64,000 nucleotides of DNA from Polaromonas sp. (GTDB lineage: Bacteria > Pseudomonadota > Gammaproteobacteria > Burkholderiales > Burkholderiaceae_C), in NCBI RefSeq assembly GCF_030680935.1, contig NZ_JAUXUP010000009.1, positions 62,001-126,000 on the forward strand. The letters are read 5' to 3'. Position numbers and translations under genes: made by a program. Shown here one piece after another: positions 29,230-41,765 of this stretch (its first letter is position 1; each line of letters starts with the position of its first letter). The notes below the pieces were generated by a model, which worked only from the letters and a program-made list of their open reading frames with translations, searched no databases and was not told the DNA's origin.

Positions 29230-29883
29230 TTGAAATCTTTTATTCTTTCAGCCCTGGCACTTGCCGCCCCTGCTGCGCTGTTGGCACAGACCGTTGCGCC
29301 CAAAGCGGCCCCCAAAGCGGCTGCACCGTCGGCATCTTCCAGCCCTGCTGCCAAGGCGAGCCCAGCGGCCAAACCCAAATCTTCTCCTGAGGCGACGCGG
29401 CGTTCTGCCTTGAAGGCCGTAGAAGAAGTCACCCCGATTGATGACGATCCCAGTGTCACCCTTGGCGAGGCCGACCTGGAGCTCGCCAAACGGGTGTACG
29501 TGGGCACGATTCCCTGCGAGCTCGGCGCTTCGGTCACGATCACGCCAAGCGACAGGCGCCCCGGCTTTTTCATGGTGCAGACCGGAAAAACACGTTTTCG
29601 CATGCATCCGGTGGCAAGTCGTACTGGTGCCATCCGCCTGGAAGACGGCCGAGCCGGCGCGATGTGGCTGCAGCTGGGCAATAAATCCATGTTGATGAGC
29701 CAGAAGCACGGCCAGCGGCTGGCCGATGAATGCATGAGCCCGGCGCAGGTCACTTTTGCCGACGACATGAAGAAAAATCCCCGCCCCAGCATTCTGGATG
29801 CGCCAACCGTGCCGCCCGTGCCGGCCGAGGCTGGCACGGGTTCTGCTGCGCCCGCAATGCCAGCTGCTTCAGCGGCGCGTTAG
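29230..29883 (+). CDS. Secreted protein of unknown function between the CitE-like gene and acnB
   Basis: The 217-residue product starts with a clear signal peptide (KSFILSALALAAPAALLAQ), followed by an Ala/Pro/Lys-rich spacer to about residue 65. A compact domain at about 80-185 has two cysteines (IPCELGASVTI and ADECMSPAQ), which may form a periplasmic disulfide. The tail is again Ala/Pro-rich. The start is TTG at 29230, with GAAGG nine bases upstream. I do not recognise the family. Its place inside a TCA cluster is odd for an exported protein. Confidence 0.75.
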   Translation: MKSFILSALALAAPAALLAQTVAPKAAPKAAAPSASSSPAAKASPAAKPKSSPEATRRSALKAVEEVTPIDDDPSVTLGEADLELAKRVYVGTIPCELGASVTITPSDRRPGFFMVQTGKTRFRMHPVASRTGAIRLEDGRAGAMWLQLGNKSMLMSQKHGQRLADECMSPAQVTFADDMKKNPRPSILDAPTVPPVPAEAGTGSAAPAMPAASAAR

Positions 29884-29937
29884 TCCCGCCTCGCCGACTT
29901 TGCCCTTCGATTTTTGAGTACAGGAGAAAAAAACACC

Positions 29938-32553
29938 ATGACGTCCGAATTCATCACCAGCTACCGCATCCATGTGGCCGAACGTGCCGCGCTCGGTATT
30001 CCGCCACTGCCACTGTCGGCCAAACAGACCGGCGAAGTCATCGAACTGCTGAAAAATCCGCCCAAGGGCGAAGAGTCTTTCTTGCTGGACCTGATCACGC
30101 ATCGCGTGCCGGCTGGCGTGGACGCTGCGGCCAAGGTCAAGGCCAGCTACCTGGCCGCCGTAGCGCACGGCAGCGAAAAATGCGCGCTGATCTCGCGCGA
30201 AAAAGCCACACAGCTGCTGGGCACCATGCTGGGCGGCTACAACATCAGCCCCCTGGTAGAGCTGCTGGACGACGCGGAAGACAGCGTCGCCACGCAAGCG
30301 GCCAACGCCCTGAAAAACACTTTACTGATGTTCGACCAGTTCCATGATGTCAAGGAAAAGGCCGACAAGGGCAACAAATACGCCAAGGCCGTGCTGCAAA
30401 GCTGGGCCGATGCCGAGTGGTTCACCAGCCGCCCGGAAGTGCCGCAGTCCATCATGCTGACCGTGTTCAAGGTGGCCGGCGAGATCAATACCGACGATTT
30501 GTCGCCCGCACCCGACGCATGGAGCCGACCCGACATTCCTCTGCACGCGCTGGCCATGCACAAAAATGCCCGCCCCGGTGTCACGCCCGAGGAAGACGGC
30601 AAACGCGGCCCGGTCAAGTTCATCGAAGAACTCAAGGCCAGGGGCAACCTGGTGGCCTATGTCGGCGATGTGGTGGGCACCGGCTCCTCACGCAAGTCGG
30701 CCACCAACTCTGTGTTGTGGTTCACCGGGCAGGACATCCCTTTTGTGCCGAACAAACGTTTCGGTGGCGTTTGCCTGGGTGCCAAGATTGCACCTATTTT
30801 TTACAACACCATGGAAGACTCGGGCGCGCTGCCGATCGAACTCGACGTGAGCCAGATGGCCATGGGCGATGTGATCGAGTTGCGCCCCTATGACGGCAAG
30901 GCACTGAAAGACGGCAAAGTGGTTGCCGAGTTCAAGCTCAAAAGTGATGTGCTGTTTGACGAAGTGCGCGCCGGCGGCCGCATTCCATTGATCGTTGGCC
31001 GTGGCCTGACGGCCAAGGCCCGTTTTGCGCTGGGCCTGCCGGTGTCCACGCAATTTCGGTTGCCGCAGCCGCCTGCTGCCAACGAGCGCGGCTTCACACT
31101 CGCGCAGAAAATGGTCGGGCGTGCTGTTGGTCTGCCGGAAGGCCAGGGCGTACGCCCCGGAACCTACTGCGAGCCGAAGATGACGTCCGTGGGTTCACAA
31201 GACACCACCGGCCCGATGACGCGCGATGAGCTGAAAGACCTGGCATGCCTGGGCTTCTCGGCTGACCTGGTGATGCAGTCCTTCTGCCACACCGCCGCTT
31301 ACCCCAAGCCGGTCGATGTGAAGATGCACCACGAGTTGCCCGAGTTCATGAGCGACCGTGGTGGCATTCCGCTGCGCCCGGGCGACGGCATCATCCACAG
31401 CTGGCTGAACCGCATGTTGTTGCCCGACACCGTCGGCACTGGCGGCGACAGCCACACACGTTTCCCCATCGGCATCAGCTTCCCCGCAGGTTCCGGACTG
31501 GTGGCCTTCGGCGCCGCCACCGGCGTGATGCCGCTGGACATGCCCGAGTCGGTGCTGGTGCGTTTCAAGGGCGAGATGCAGCCCGGCATCACCCTGCGTG
31601 ATCTCGTCAATGCGATTCCGCTGTACGCCATCAAGGCCGGTTTGCTGACGGTGGCCAAACAGGGCAAGAAAAACATTTTCTCGGGCCGCATTCTCGAAAT
31701 TGAAGGACTGCCCGATTTGAAGGTCGAGCAGGCCTTTGAACTCAGCGATGCGTCGGCCGAGCGTTCTGCTGGCGGTTGCACAGTGCATCTCAACAAAGAG
31801 CCGATCATCGAGTACATCACCAGCAATATCACGATGCTCAAGTGGATGATTGCCACTGGCTATTCTGACGTGCGCACCATCAAACGCCGTATTCAGGCCA
31901 TGGAAGCCTGGCTGGCCGATCCGCAACTGCTCAAAGCCGATGCCGATGCTGAATACACTGCCGTGATCGAGATCGACCACGCCGACAACCACGAACCCAT
32001 CGTCGCCTGCCCGAACGATCCCGACGATGTGAAGAAACTCAGCGATGTGGCTGGCTCGGTGATTGATGAAGTGTTCATCGGCAGCTGCATGACCAACATT
32101 GGCCACTTCCGTGCGGCGTCCAAGCTGCTCGAAGGCAAGCGCGATATTCCGGTCAAGCTCTGGATGGCGCCGCCCACCAAGATGGACGCCAAACAACTGA
32201 CCGAAGAAGGCCACTACGGCGTACTCGGCTCGGCCGGTGCGCGCATGGAAATGCCGGGTTGCAGCCTGTGCATGGGCAACCAGGCGCAGGTGAAAGAGGG
32301 CGCCACGGTGTTCTCCACCTCGACCCGCAACTTCCCGAACCGCCTCGGCAAAAACTCCAATGTGTACCTGGGCAGCGCAGAGCTCGCCGCTATCTGCTCC
32401 AAACTGGGCCGTATTCCCACCAAGGGCGAATACATGGCCGACATGGGCGTGCTGACAGCGGCCAGTACTGCGGTGTACCAGTACCTGAACTTTGACCAGG
32501 TCAAGGATTACACCGACATGGCCGATACGGTGAAAGACACGGCACCCGCCTGA
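29938..32553 (+). CDS. acnB: Aconitate hydratase B
   Basis: It is the bifunctional aconitase and 2-methylisocitrate dehydratase of the TCA cycle. The 871-residue protein has the AcnB order: a HEAT-like N-domain, a swivel domain ([12 protein letters not shown] near residue 250), then the Fe-S core with [11 protein letters not shown] and [11 protein letters not shown] chose ATG 29938 with AGGAG 11 bp upstream. A strong terminator follows. A second aconitase (acnA) lies 6 kb away. Confidence 0.97.
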   Translation: MTSEFITSYRIHVAERAALGIPPLPLSAKQTGEVIELLKNPPKGEESFLLDLITHRVPAGVDAAAKVKASYLAAVAHGSEKCALISREKATQLLGTMLGGYNISPLVELLDDAEDSVATQAANALKNTLLMFDQFHDVKEKADKGNKYAKAVLQSWADAEWFTSRPEVPQSIMLTVFKVAGEINTDDLSPAPDAWSRPDIPLHALAMHKNARPGVTPEEDGKRGPVKFIEELKARGNLVAYVGDVVGTGSSRKSATNSVLWFTGQDIPFVPNKRFGGVCLGAKIAPIFYNTMEDSGALPIELDVSQMAMGDVIELRPYDGKALKDGKVVAEFKLKSDVLFDEVRAGGRIPLIVGRGLTAKARFALGLPVSTQFRLPQPPAANERGFTLAQKMVGRAVGLPEGQGVRPGTYCEPKMTSVGSQDTTGPMTRDELKDLACLGFSADLVMQSFCHTAAYPKPVDVKMHHELPEFMSDRGGIPLRPGDGIIHSWLNRMLLPDTVGTGGDSHTRFPIGISFPAGSGLVAFGAATGVMPLDMPESVLVRFKGEMQPGITLRDLVNAIPLYAIKAGLLTVAKQGKKNIFSGRILEIEGLPDLKVEQAFELSDASAERSAGGCTVHLNKEPIIEYITSNITMLKWMIATGYSDVRTIKRRIQAMEAWLADPQLLKADADAEYTAVIEIDHADNHEPIVACPNDPDDVKKLSDVAGSVIDEVFIGSCMTNIGHFRAASKLLEGKRDIPVKLWMAPPTKMDAKQLTEEGHYGVLGSAGARMEMPGCSLCMGNQAQVKEGATVFSTSTRNFPNRLGKNSNVYLGSAELAAICSKLGRIPTKGEYMADMGVLTAASTAVYQYLNFDQVKDYTDMADTVKDTAPA

Positions 32554-32576
32554 CCATCGGCGCAGCTTGATGCCAG

Positions 32577-32606
32577 AAAAAAAGCGGCCTTTGGGCCGCT
32601 TTTTTT
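32577..32606. terminator. Bidirectional intrinsic terminator after acnB
   Basis: AGCGGCC-TTTG-GGCCGCT forms a perfect 7-bp stem flanked by seven As on the left and seven Ts on the right. It can end acnB on the plus strand and the flavoprotein gene on the minus strand. Confidence 0.92.
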
Positions 32607-32665
32607 GGGTTCCGGTCCCGAATGCAAGACATCGGGAGCCACTGAGGTCTGGTGTCCAGGCCGCG

Positions 32666-33169
32666 TCAGGAGATGTTGAGCTCCTTGTGCTCCGACATGT
32701 TTCTCGGCGGCTCGCCGGTGACGGCGGATTTGGCCATCTTGAAGAGCTGCGTGAGCTTGCTGTCCTTTGCGTTCCAGTATTCGGCATGGCTGATCCGCAC
32801 TTCCAGCAGCGCCAGATCAGGGTCGGTCACGCCACCTGGAAACCAGGCTTTGACGATGGGGTTGAACAGCGCTTCCTTCTTCGCCGCGTCGTCTGAAAAA
32901 TGCGCTGTGCCGGCGATGGAAACGTAGTTGTCGGCGCCGGTGTCCGCATACGAAACGTTCACATTGCTGTCGGTGCGCAAGCGGCTCGCCATTTCGCTTT
33001 TCTGAGAGATAAAAAAGTACAACACAGAGTTTTCGTCCATGGACTTGTTCTGAGTGGTCAGTGGGTGGCCTTGCAGGCTGCCGTCGCTGTGGCGGTGTAC
33101 CAGCATGCCGAATTTGATGTCCTTGATCAGGTCCCACAGGGTGTGCAGGTCAGAAGTGGTGTTGCTCAT
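32666..33169 (-). CDS. General-stress-protein-26-like FMN-binding split-barrel protein
   Basis: This 167-residue protein belongs to the pyridoxamine-5'-phosphate-oxidase-like split-barrel group. The N-terminal segment IKFGMLVHRHSDGSLQGHPLTTQ and the SQKSEMASRLRTDSNVNVSYAD region fit the general stress protein 26 subgroup. Such proteins bind FMN or other flavins, and the substrate is usually unknown. It is a single gene, converging on acnB across a shared terminator. Confidence 0.85.
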   Translation of the reverse strand: MSNTTSDLHTLWDLIKDIKFGMLVHRHSDGSLQGHPLTTQNKSMDENSVLYFFISQKSEMASRLRTDSNVNVSYADTGADNYVSIAGTAHFSDDAAKKEALFNPIVKAWFPGGVTDPDLALLEVRISHAEYWNAKDSKLTQLFKMAKSAVTGEPPRNMSEHKELNIS

Positions 33170-33483
33170 GCGGATTCCTTGAAGTTGCCCTGGTTGGGGT
33201 GACTGACCACCTTAGGATGGGCGGCGCAGCCCGCTGATCAGCCAGTGCGCCTGCTGCTTGTCAGTGCAGGCCGACAGTCGGTTTTGATGAGGTTCTTCGG
33301 GGCGGGTCTGAGGCGGCCAGCTGGCGGCCTGCGCGGCCTTGTCTGCAGTACTTTTGCTATCAATACGATAGCTGCTTGCGCACCTTGGATAAGGGCTATG
33401 GCCCTGTTTGATGCTCAGCTATGCCCCTGGACGCCCTCACCGCTCCTGCGGCAACTCATGCATGCGGCGGGGCCCCGGGGCCA
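33170..33483. other. 314-bp gene-free stretch holding a repeat copy
   Basis: There is no convincing gene here. Frames that cross it are shadows of the XRE gene. It holds repeat copy 7 (33356-33412) and presumably the promoter of the minus-strand stress flavoprotein. The sequence from 33200 to 33350 is ordinary GC-rich DNA in which I see nothing further. Confidence 0.6.
33356..33412 (+). repeat. Dispersed 57-bp repeat, copy 7 (intergenic)
   Basis: One of the best copies. It starts GCTATCAATACGATAGCTGC, with a perfect inverted repeat, continues TTGCGCACC, then ATAAGGGCTATGGCC and CTGTTTGATG. Confidence 0.85.
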
Positions 33484-34317
33484 TCACGCGGGCGACAGCA
33501 CCTTGCGCAAAACTTCGCCGGTCAGAGCGTCTGCCGGAAAAAAGGTTTCCAGCATCAGCTCCTGCAGGGTCACATCCACCGGTGTGCCAAAAATGGTGAC
33601 GGTGCTGATGAAGCTGAGCACGCCGTAGGCGGTGCGAAACTGAAACGGCATCACCACGCCCAGGTGTTCACCGTCCAGGTGGGTGTCGTCTGCGCCCTCG
33701 GGCATCGGGTAGGCCTGCAACTCGGCCAGCAGCGCTGCCAGCACCGGGTCGGCGGTGGCGGCAATCTGCTGGCGCAGGCGCTCAAACAAATGGTTGCGCC
33801 ATTGGGCCAGGTTGACAATCTTGCTGGCCAGGCCGCGCGGGTGCAGGCTCAGGCGCAGGACGTTGACGGTGCCCTGCAACAGCTCGGGGTCGGTACCTGC
33901 CAGCAGGTGCGGCAGCGCGGCATTGGCGGCCACCAGGTTCCAGTGCCGGTCCAGCGCCAGCGCAGGGAAGGGCTCGTGGCTTTTGAGAATCAGCTCCACC
34001 GCCAGGCGTGCTGAATCCAGTGCCGGGTCGCTGAGCGGGCGCTCGCGGTACATGGGCGCATAACCGGCGGCCACCAGCAGGGTGTTGCGCTCGCGCAGTG
34101 GAATGGCCAGGCGTTCGGACAGGCGTAGCACCATCTCGCGGCTCGGTACCGCGCGGCCTGTTTCCACAAAGCTCAGGTGCCGGGTCGAAACGTCGGCTTC
34201 ACTGGCCAGATCCAGCTGGCTCAGGCGCCGGTGCTGGCGCCAGTGGCGCAGGTGCTCGCCAAAAGGCCGCGGGGTGGTGCCGTGGGGTCGTGCAGGGGGG
34301 TGAATGCTGGCGGTCAT
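33484..34317 (-). CDS. XRE-family regulator with MmyB-like ligand-binding domain
   Basis: The 277-residue protein has an N-terminal helix-turn-helix (about 17-75; FGEHLRHWRQHRRLSQLDLA, then STRHLSFVETGRAVPSREMV). A C-terminal region (about 95-270) is typical of the MmyB-like transcriptional-regulator ligand-binding domain. I chose ATG 34317. It is divergent from a small membrane protein, and a 15-bp inverted repeat at 34311-34325 and 34394-34408 frames the space between them. Regulation of that neighbour is inferred. The ligand is unknown. Confidence 0.88.
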   Translation of the reverse strand: MTASIHPPARPHGTTPRPFGEHLRHWRQHRRLSQLDLASEADVSTRHLSFVETGRAVPSREMVLRLSERLAIPLRERNTLLVAAGYAPMYRERPLSDPALDSARLAVELILKSHEPFPALALDRHWNLVAANAALPHLLAGTDPELLQGTVNVLRLSLHPRGLASKIVNLAQWRNHLFERLRQQIAATADPVLAALLAELQAYPMPEGADDTHLDGEHLGVVMPFQFRTAYGVLSFISTVTIFGTPVDVTLQELMLETFFPADALTGEVLRKVLSPA

Positions 34318-34408
34318 GGCGCCATCGTAAGGCAGGTCGGGGTAGCAGCCATTACCTGTGAGGTCATAGCCGCACTGCGTGGGAACGGCAATCATGGCGC
34401 CATGACCG
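34311..34408. promoter_or_regulatory. Perfect 15-bp inverted repeat in the XRE/membrane-protein divergent region
   Basis: CGGTCATGGCGCCAT (34311-34325) is matched by its exact complement, ATGGCGCCATGACCG (34394-34408), 68 bp away. The first arm covers the start codon of the regulator gene. Each arm also contains the local palindrome ATGGCGCCAT. This looks like a pair of operators for the XRE protein. Confidence 0.6.
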
Positions 34409-34482
34409 CAGCGTTGGACAGCCGGCTGCGGCGCTTGAATCGGACCGCTGTCGCTGGCCACCAACCTTCCCAAGGAGTTTTC

Positions 34483-34908
34483 ATGTCTGCTGTTGCTACC
34501 TTCTCCGCGCTGAGCGCTTCTCCCCAATTCCTGCGCCGCGTACTCTGGCTGGACGCCGCCACCGGTGCCGCCACCGGCGCGCTGCAATTGCTGGCGACCG
34601 GCTTTCTGGCCAGCTTGCTCGGACTGCCCGATACGCTGCTGGTGGCATCAGGTTGGCTGATTTTTGCCTATGTAGCGGCCATCAGCTTCATTGCCACCCG
34701 GCAGTTTGTGCCCGCAGCTCTGGTGTGGGTGCTGATAGGCGCCAACCTCCTCTGGGTCGTGGGTTGCCTGGCCTTGCTGATGGGTGACTTTGTGACGCCC
34801 ACGCTGCTGGGCAAGGTGTTTATCGCCGTGCAGGCGGTGACCGTGGGCCTGCTGGCCGAAATGCAGTGGGTCGGCCTGCGCAAGGCTGCGGCCCCGACCG
34901 GCTGGTAG
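34483..34908 (+). CDS. Small four-helix membrane protein of unknown function
   Basis: The 141-residue protein has four hydrophobic stretches (about 18-40, 50-70, 75-98 and 108-130), with a charged RRVLWLDAATG segment at the start. I do not recognise the family. I chose ATG 34483, which has AAGGAG seven bases upstream. It is divergent from the XRE regulator and is its most likely target. Confidence 0.78.
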   Translation: MSAVATFSALSASPQFLRRVLWLDAATGAATGALQLLATGFLASLLGLPDTLLVASGWLIFAYVAAISFIATRQFVPAALVWVLIGANLLWVVGCLALLMGDFVTPTLLGKVFIAVQAVTVGLLAEMQWVGLRKAAAPTGW

Positions 34909-35019
34909 GCGTCTGCCAGGGGACAGGGCGCCGCCACGGGACTTTCTTGTATGCTGTGCGGTCTGGCCCGTATCGGGTGCCAGGCCGATTCTCATCATCC
35001 CTCCTGGAAAGTCCTCTTC

Positions 35020-36102
35020 ATGACACGCGCCTTGAATTTCAGTGCCGGACCGGCCACCCTTCCTGAACCTGTGCTGCGTCAGGCAGCCGCCGAAATGCTG
35101 GACTGGAACGGCTCCGGCATGTCTGTCATGGAGATGAGCCACCGCGGCAAGGAGTTCATTTCCATCCATGCCCAGGCCGAAGCCGACTTGCGTGAATTGC
35201 TGGCGGTTCCGGCCAACTACAAGGTGCTGTTCTTGCAAGGCGGTGGGCTGGGGCAAAACGCCTTTATCCCGATGAACCTGTTGCGCGGCCATGCCGGTGC
35301 TGACTTCATCAATACCGGCGAGTGGATGAAAAAAACCATCAAGGAAGCGAAGAACTATTGCAAGGTCAATGTGGCCGCCACGGCAGAGGCCAGCGGTTTT
35401 ACCAGCGTACCGAAGTTCGATAGCTGGAAGCTGGACCCCAATGCCGCTTATGTGCACATCTGCTCCAACGAAACCATTGGCGGGGTGGAGTACCACTGGA
35501 CGCCCGATACTGGCGCGGTGCCGCTGGTGGCCGACATGTCGTCCAACATCCTGTCGCGCCCCATCGATGTCAGCCGCTACGGCCTGATTTATGCCGGCGC
35601 GCAGAAAAACATCGGGCCCTCGGGCCTGACCATCGTGATTGTCCGTGAAGACCTGATTGGCCAGGCCATCCCGCACACACCGTTTGTGTTTGACTTCAAG
35701 CAGCAGGCCGACAACGACTCGATGTACAACACGCCGCCCACCTATGCGATCTACATCGCCGGGCTGGTGTTCAAACACATCAAAGCGCTCGGTGGCCTCA
35801 AAGCCATGGAGGAACACAACCGCGTCAAGGCGGCGGTGTTGTACGACTACCTCGACGCGACCAGCTTCTACAGTAACCCGGTGGCGCGTGAAGACCGCTC
35901 CCTGATGAACGTGCCCTTCAAGCTGAAGGATGAGTCACTTGATGAAGCCTTTCTCAAGGGTGCGCAAGCGCGCGGCATGTTGCAGCTCAAGGGCCATCGT
36001 TCGGTGGGCGGCATGCGCGCCTCGATTTACAACGCCATGCCGGTTGAAGGTGTGCAGGCACTGGTGGCCTACATGAAAGAGTTTGAGGCCAGCCATGGTT
36101 GA
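35020..36102 (+). CDS. serC: Phosphoserine aminotransferase
   Basis: It makes phosphoserine from 3-phosphohydroxypyruvate and glutamate, and also acts in pyridoxal phosphate synthesis. The 360-residue protein starts with [12 protein letters not shown]. Its PLP lysine is Lys196 ([10 protein letters not shown]), and it ends with the conserved [16 protein letters not shown] chose ATG 35020. The last 8 bp overlap the next gene, serA, so the two are coupled. Confidence 0.97.
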   Translation: MTRALNFSAGPATLPEPVLRQAAAEMLDWNGSGMSVMEMSHRGKEFISIHAQAEADLRELLAVPANYKVLFLQGGGLGQNAFIPMNLLRGHAGADFINTGEWMKKTIKEAKNYCKVNVAATAEASGFTSVPKFDSWKLDPNAAYVHICSNETIGGVEYHWTPDTGAVPLVADMSSNILSRPIDVSRYGLIYAGAQKNIGPSGLTIVIVREDLIGQAIPHTPFVFDFKQQADNDSMYNTPPTYAIYIAGLVFKHIKALGGLKAMEEHNRVKAAVLYDYLDATSFYSNPVAREDRSLMNVPFKLKDESLDEAFLKGAQARGMLQLKGHRSVGGMRASIYNAMPVEGVQALVAYMKEFEASHG

Positions 36103-37300
36103 GGCCGGCGGTGCAGCCGGCCCGCGGTTTGACATCCTGGTGCTCAACCAGATATCTGCCAACGGCCTGAAGCGCCTGCCCGCAGGGCGCTACAACACCG
36201 GCAAGGACCTCGCCAGTCCCGACGCGGTACTGGTGCGATCAGCCGACATGCATTCCATGACGATTGCGGCCAGCGTGCAGGCGATTGCCCGCGCCGGCGC
36301 CGGCACCAACAACATCCCGGTCCAGGCCATGAGTACGCGCGGCGTGCCGGTGTTCAATGCGCCCGGCGCCAACGCCAACGCGGTGAAGGAGCTGGTGCTG
36401 ACCGGCATGCTGCTGGCGGCGCGCAACATCGCACCCGCGCTGCGCTTTGTGGGCGGCCTGGACCCTGCCATGGCCGACATGGAAAAAGCGGTTGAAGACG
36501 GCAAGAAGAACTTTGCCGGCTTTGAGCTGGCGGGCCACACCCTGGGCATTGTCGGACTCGGCAAGGTGGGCTGCCTGGTGGCTGACGCCGCCATCAAGCT
36601 GGGCATGAATGTGCTCGGCTACGACCCCGACATCACGGTCGATGCCGCCTGGAGCCTGCCGGCGCAGGTCAAAAAATCGGCCAGCGTCGCCGAAGTGCTG
36701 AAAAACGCTGATTTTGTGACGCTGCATGTGCCCCTGGTCGCTGCCACGCGCGACCTGGTCAATGCAGACAACCTCAAGCTGATGCGCCCGGGCGCGGTGC
36801 TGCTCAACTTTTCGCGCGAGGGGGTGGTCAGCGAGGCTGCGGTGCTGGCTGCGCTCGACGCCAAAAAGCTCGGCTTCTACATCTGTGACTTCCCTTCCGC
36901 AGCGATCAACCGCCACCCCGGTGTAGTGGCCTTGCCGCACCTCGGTGCGTCCACCCGCGAGGCCGAGGAAAACTGCGCGATCATGGTGGCCGAGCAACTG
37001 CGTGACTACCTGGAACACGGCAACGTGGTCAATGCCGTCAACTTCCCGGCCGTCAGCATGGCGCGTGAATCGGCCTACCGCGTGGCGATCGCCAATGCCA
37101 ATGTGCCCAACATGCTGGGACAAATTTCCACGGCCATGGCGCAGGCTGGCCTGAACATCCACAACATGGTCAACAAATCGCGCGGTGACATGGCCTACAC
37201 GCTGGTGGATGTGGAAAGCCCGGTAGGCGATGCGGTGCTGGACCACCTGCGGGGAATTGAGGGCGTGCTGGCGGTGCGCTATCTGCCTGAGCAGGCGTAG
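36095..37300 (+). CDS. serA: D-3-phosphoglycerate dehydrogenase
   Basis: It oxidises 3-phosphoglycerate in the first step of serine synthesis. The 401-residue protein has an NAD-binding domain ([16 protein letters not shown]). The catalytic Arg is in NFSREGVV, and the His in [15 protein letters not shown]. The C-terminal ACT domain (about 325-400, [17 protein letters not shown]) should sense serine. ATG 36095 overlaps the serC stop by 8 bp. Confidence 0.94.
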   Translation: MVEAGGAAGPRFDILVLNQISANGLKRLPAGRYNTGKDLASPDAVLVRSADMHSMTIAASVQAIARAGAGTNNIPVQAMSTRGVPVFNAPGANANAVKELVLTGMLLAARNIAPALRFVGGLDPAMADMEKAVEDGKKNFAGFELAGHTLGIVGLGKVGCLVADAAIKLGMNVLGYDPDITVDAAWSLPAQVKKSASVAEVLKNADFVTLHVPLVAATRDLVNADNLKLMRPGAVLLNFSREGVVSEAAVLAALDAKKLGFYICDFPSAAINRHPGVVALPHLGASTREAEENCAIMVAEQLRDYLEHGNVVNAVNFPAVSMARESAYRVAIANANVPNMLGQISTAMAQAGLNIHNMVNKSRGDMAYTLVDVESPVGDAVLDHLRGIEGVLAVRYLPEQA

Positions 37301-37303
37301 GCC

Positions 37304-38035
37304 TTACCCCTCCTGGTCAGTCTGCTCCCGGTACAGCTGCGGCAGGAAGTTTTCAAACATCCCGACCTCTTCGATATTGTGCCGAATCCATGCCTGTGCC
37401 TTCCCGTCCGGAAAGGCGAAGCGCTGCCACAGCGGCTGCAGCCACCGAGCCGCGCCGCGCCGGGCGCCAACGATCAGGCAGTTTTCGTAGAGCGTGCCAC
37501 CGGGCACGGCCTTGAAGGTGTATTCCATGCGGGCCAGACCCGATATGCCGTGCAGGATCGGGTTGTGGATGTACCCCTCCTCATCGAGCTTTTCGATGGA
37601 CGTTTCGACGTTCACGACAAACCGCGGGTCGCCGCCCAATATCTCCTTCAGGCGGATGACTGCGCCGGGGCCGATGCTGCCGTCCGCCAGGCGGCGGGAG
37701 TAGCTGGCGTGCACATGGTCATAGGGGTGCCAGACCCGGTATCGGTTGACCGGGCGGCCCTGCACGATCACGTCCCCCTCCAGGTTCGCGAACCACCAGG
37801 CCAGCATGCGGGGCGTGACGCCCTTGACGACTTCGTGGCGGATCCACAGGCGCATGCGCCCGTCGCTGAGCCGGTCCTGGCCGAATTGCGCGGACCCCAT
37901 GGGCTTGAGGCCCCAGGGAAGCGGTACCGGCTCGGGCACGCCCGGGTGGCTGGCGGGGTAAGGTCTCACAGGGCTCGGTGCGCCAGCAGTGGCAAAGGGC
38001 AGGGGCAGCGCTTGGTAAGCGGAAGACATAGACAT
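37304..38035 (-). CDS. DAPG-hydrolase (PhlG-like) family protein
   Basis: PhlG of Pseudomonas cleaves an acetyl group from 2,4-diacetylphloroglucinol. This 243-residue relative keeps the core WIRHEVVKGVTPRMLAWWF and VWHPYDHVH. Zinc ligands are plausible at His103/107/109, Glu131, His219 and Glu223 (RHNIEEVG). It is shorter than PhlG at the N-terminus, and the true substrate may be another acylated phenol or polyketide. I chose ATG 38035 with GGAG eight bases upstream. It is divergent from a TetR gene. The 3' end converges on serA with a 3-bp gap. Confidence 0.78.
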   Translation of the reverse strand: MSMSSAYQALPLPFATAGAPSPVRPYPASHPGVPEPVPLPWGLKPMGSAQFGQDRLSDGRMRLWIRHEVVKGVTPRMLAWWFANLEGDVIVQGRPVNRYRVWHPYDHVHASYSRRLADGSIGPGAVIRLKEILGGDPRFVVNVETSIEKLDEEGYIHNPILHGISGLARMEYTFKAVPGGTLYENCLIVGARRGAARWLQPLWQRFAFPDGKAQAWIRHNIEEVGMFENFLPQLYREQTDQEG

Positions 38036-38049
38036 GGTGATCTCCAATT

Positions 38050-38103
38050 AGTAAAGCAGTCACTATACATTTAAATGATGCCTGTGTAAAGCGACTGCTA
38101 TAC
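38050..38103. promoter_or_regulatory. Two similar dyads in the hydrolase/TetR divergent region
   Basis: GTAAAGC-agtc-ACTATAC (38051-38068) and GTAAAGC-gact-GCTATAC (38086-38103) are imperfect inverted repeats of the same sequence, 35 bp apart. The second ends six bases before the TetR start codon. They are the probable TetR operators and should overlap both promoters. Confidence 0.65.
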
Positions 38104-38109
38104 TTTTGT

Positions 38110-38825
38110 ATGAACCCGATGTCACCTGCCCGAGGACGGCCCCGCTCAGAGGCCAAAAACGCCGAAATGCTCTGGGCTGCCGCCCAATTGCTCGCCGTGC
38201 GCGGCGTCGCCCAGACCAGCACCCGAGACATCGCGGCCCTGGCGCAGACCACAGAGCGGACCTTGTTCAAGCATTTCGGCTCCAAGGACGGCTTGGTGCG
38301 GGCAGTGCTGGAAGAGGCCGTCCTCGTGCACCTTGCGCCGCTGTCTTTGCAGGCGCTGACGCGGGCAATTGACGGCTGCCAGGGCGACGTGCAGGCCTGG
38401 CACCAGGAGTTGCTGACGTCTCGCCTGCTGGCCTGGCAGGGTGCGCCGGAACTGACCCGGCTGCTGCTGGTGGAATTGCTTCGCGACGCCTCGCTGCGAG
38501 AGCGGTTCACCGCTCAGTGGCTACCGGCTGCCTGGGCGCCGCTGACAGCCTTGTTTGCGCAATTGCAGGGCAACGGCAAGCTGCGCGCGGACTTGCCGCC
38601 CGACCGGCTGGCCCGATTGTTTCTCTCGCTCAATCTTGGCTTCCTGGTCACCCGTACCATGTTCGCCGCAGGCCTGGCGTGGGACGACGCTGCGGAAGTG
38701 AGCGCCATTGCCGCCTTGTTCGGCGCTGGCAGCCAGGCCTTGCTACACGAGGCTCCCCGGGCGCGGCAGGGCCTTGCGCGTAGCGGCACAATGGACCGCA
38801 TCCCCCAGAAAAGAAAGGCTCCCCC

Positions 38826-38829
<4 letters not shown>
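38110..38829 (+). CDS. TetR-family regulator
   Basis: The 239-residue protein has a TetR helix-turn-helix at about 18-65 ([24 protein letters not shown] without gaps) and a helical ligand domain. It is divergent from the PhlG-like hydrolase, its likely target. No ribosome-binding site precedes ATG 38110, and a second ATG lies three codons on (38119). The message may be leaderless. Its stop overlaps the acnA ATG (ATGA), so acnA could be partly read through from this promoter. Confidence 0.88.
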
Positions 38830-41717
<2,888 letters not shown>

Positions 41718-41765
41718 ATCTGCTCATCAAGAAGACGGCGGCGGTTTGACTTCGCGGGGATTGAC

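Noticed and set aside
33245-33628. A plus-strand frame of 127 residues across the gap before the XRE gene
   Set aside because: It runs into the antisense of the XRE gene, has no family-like sequence, and includes the repeat copy.
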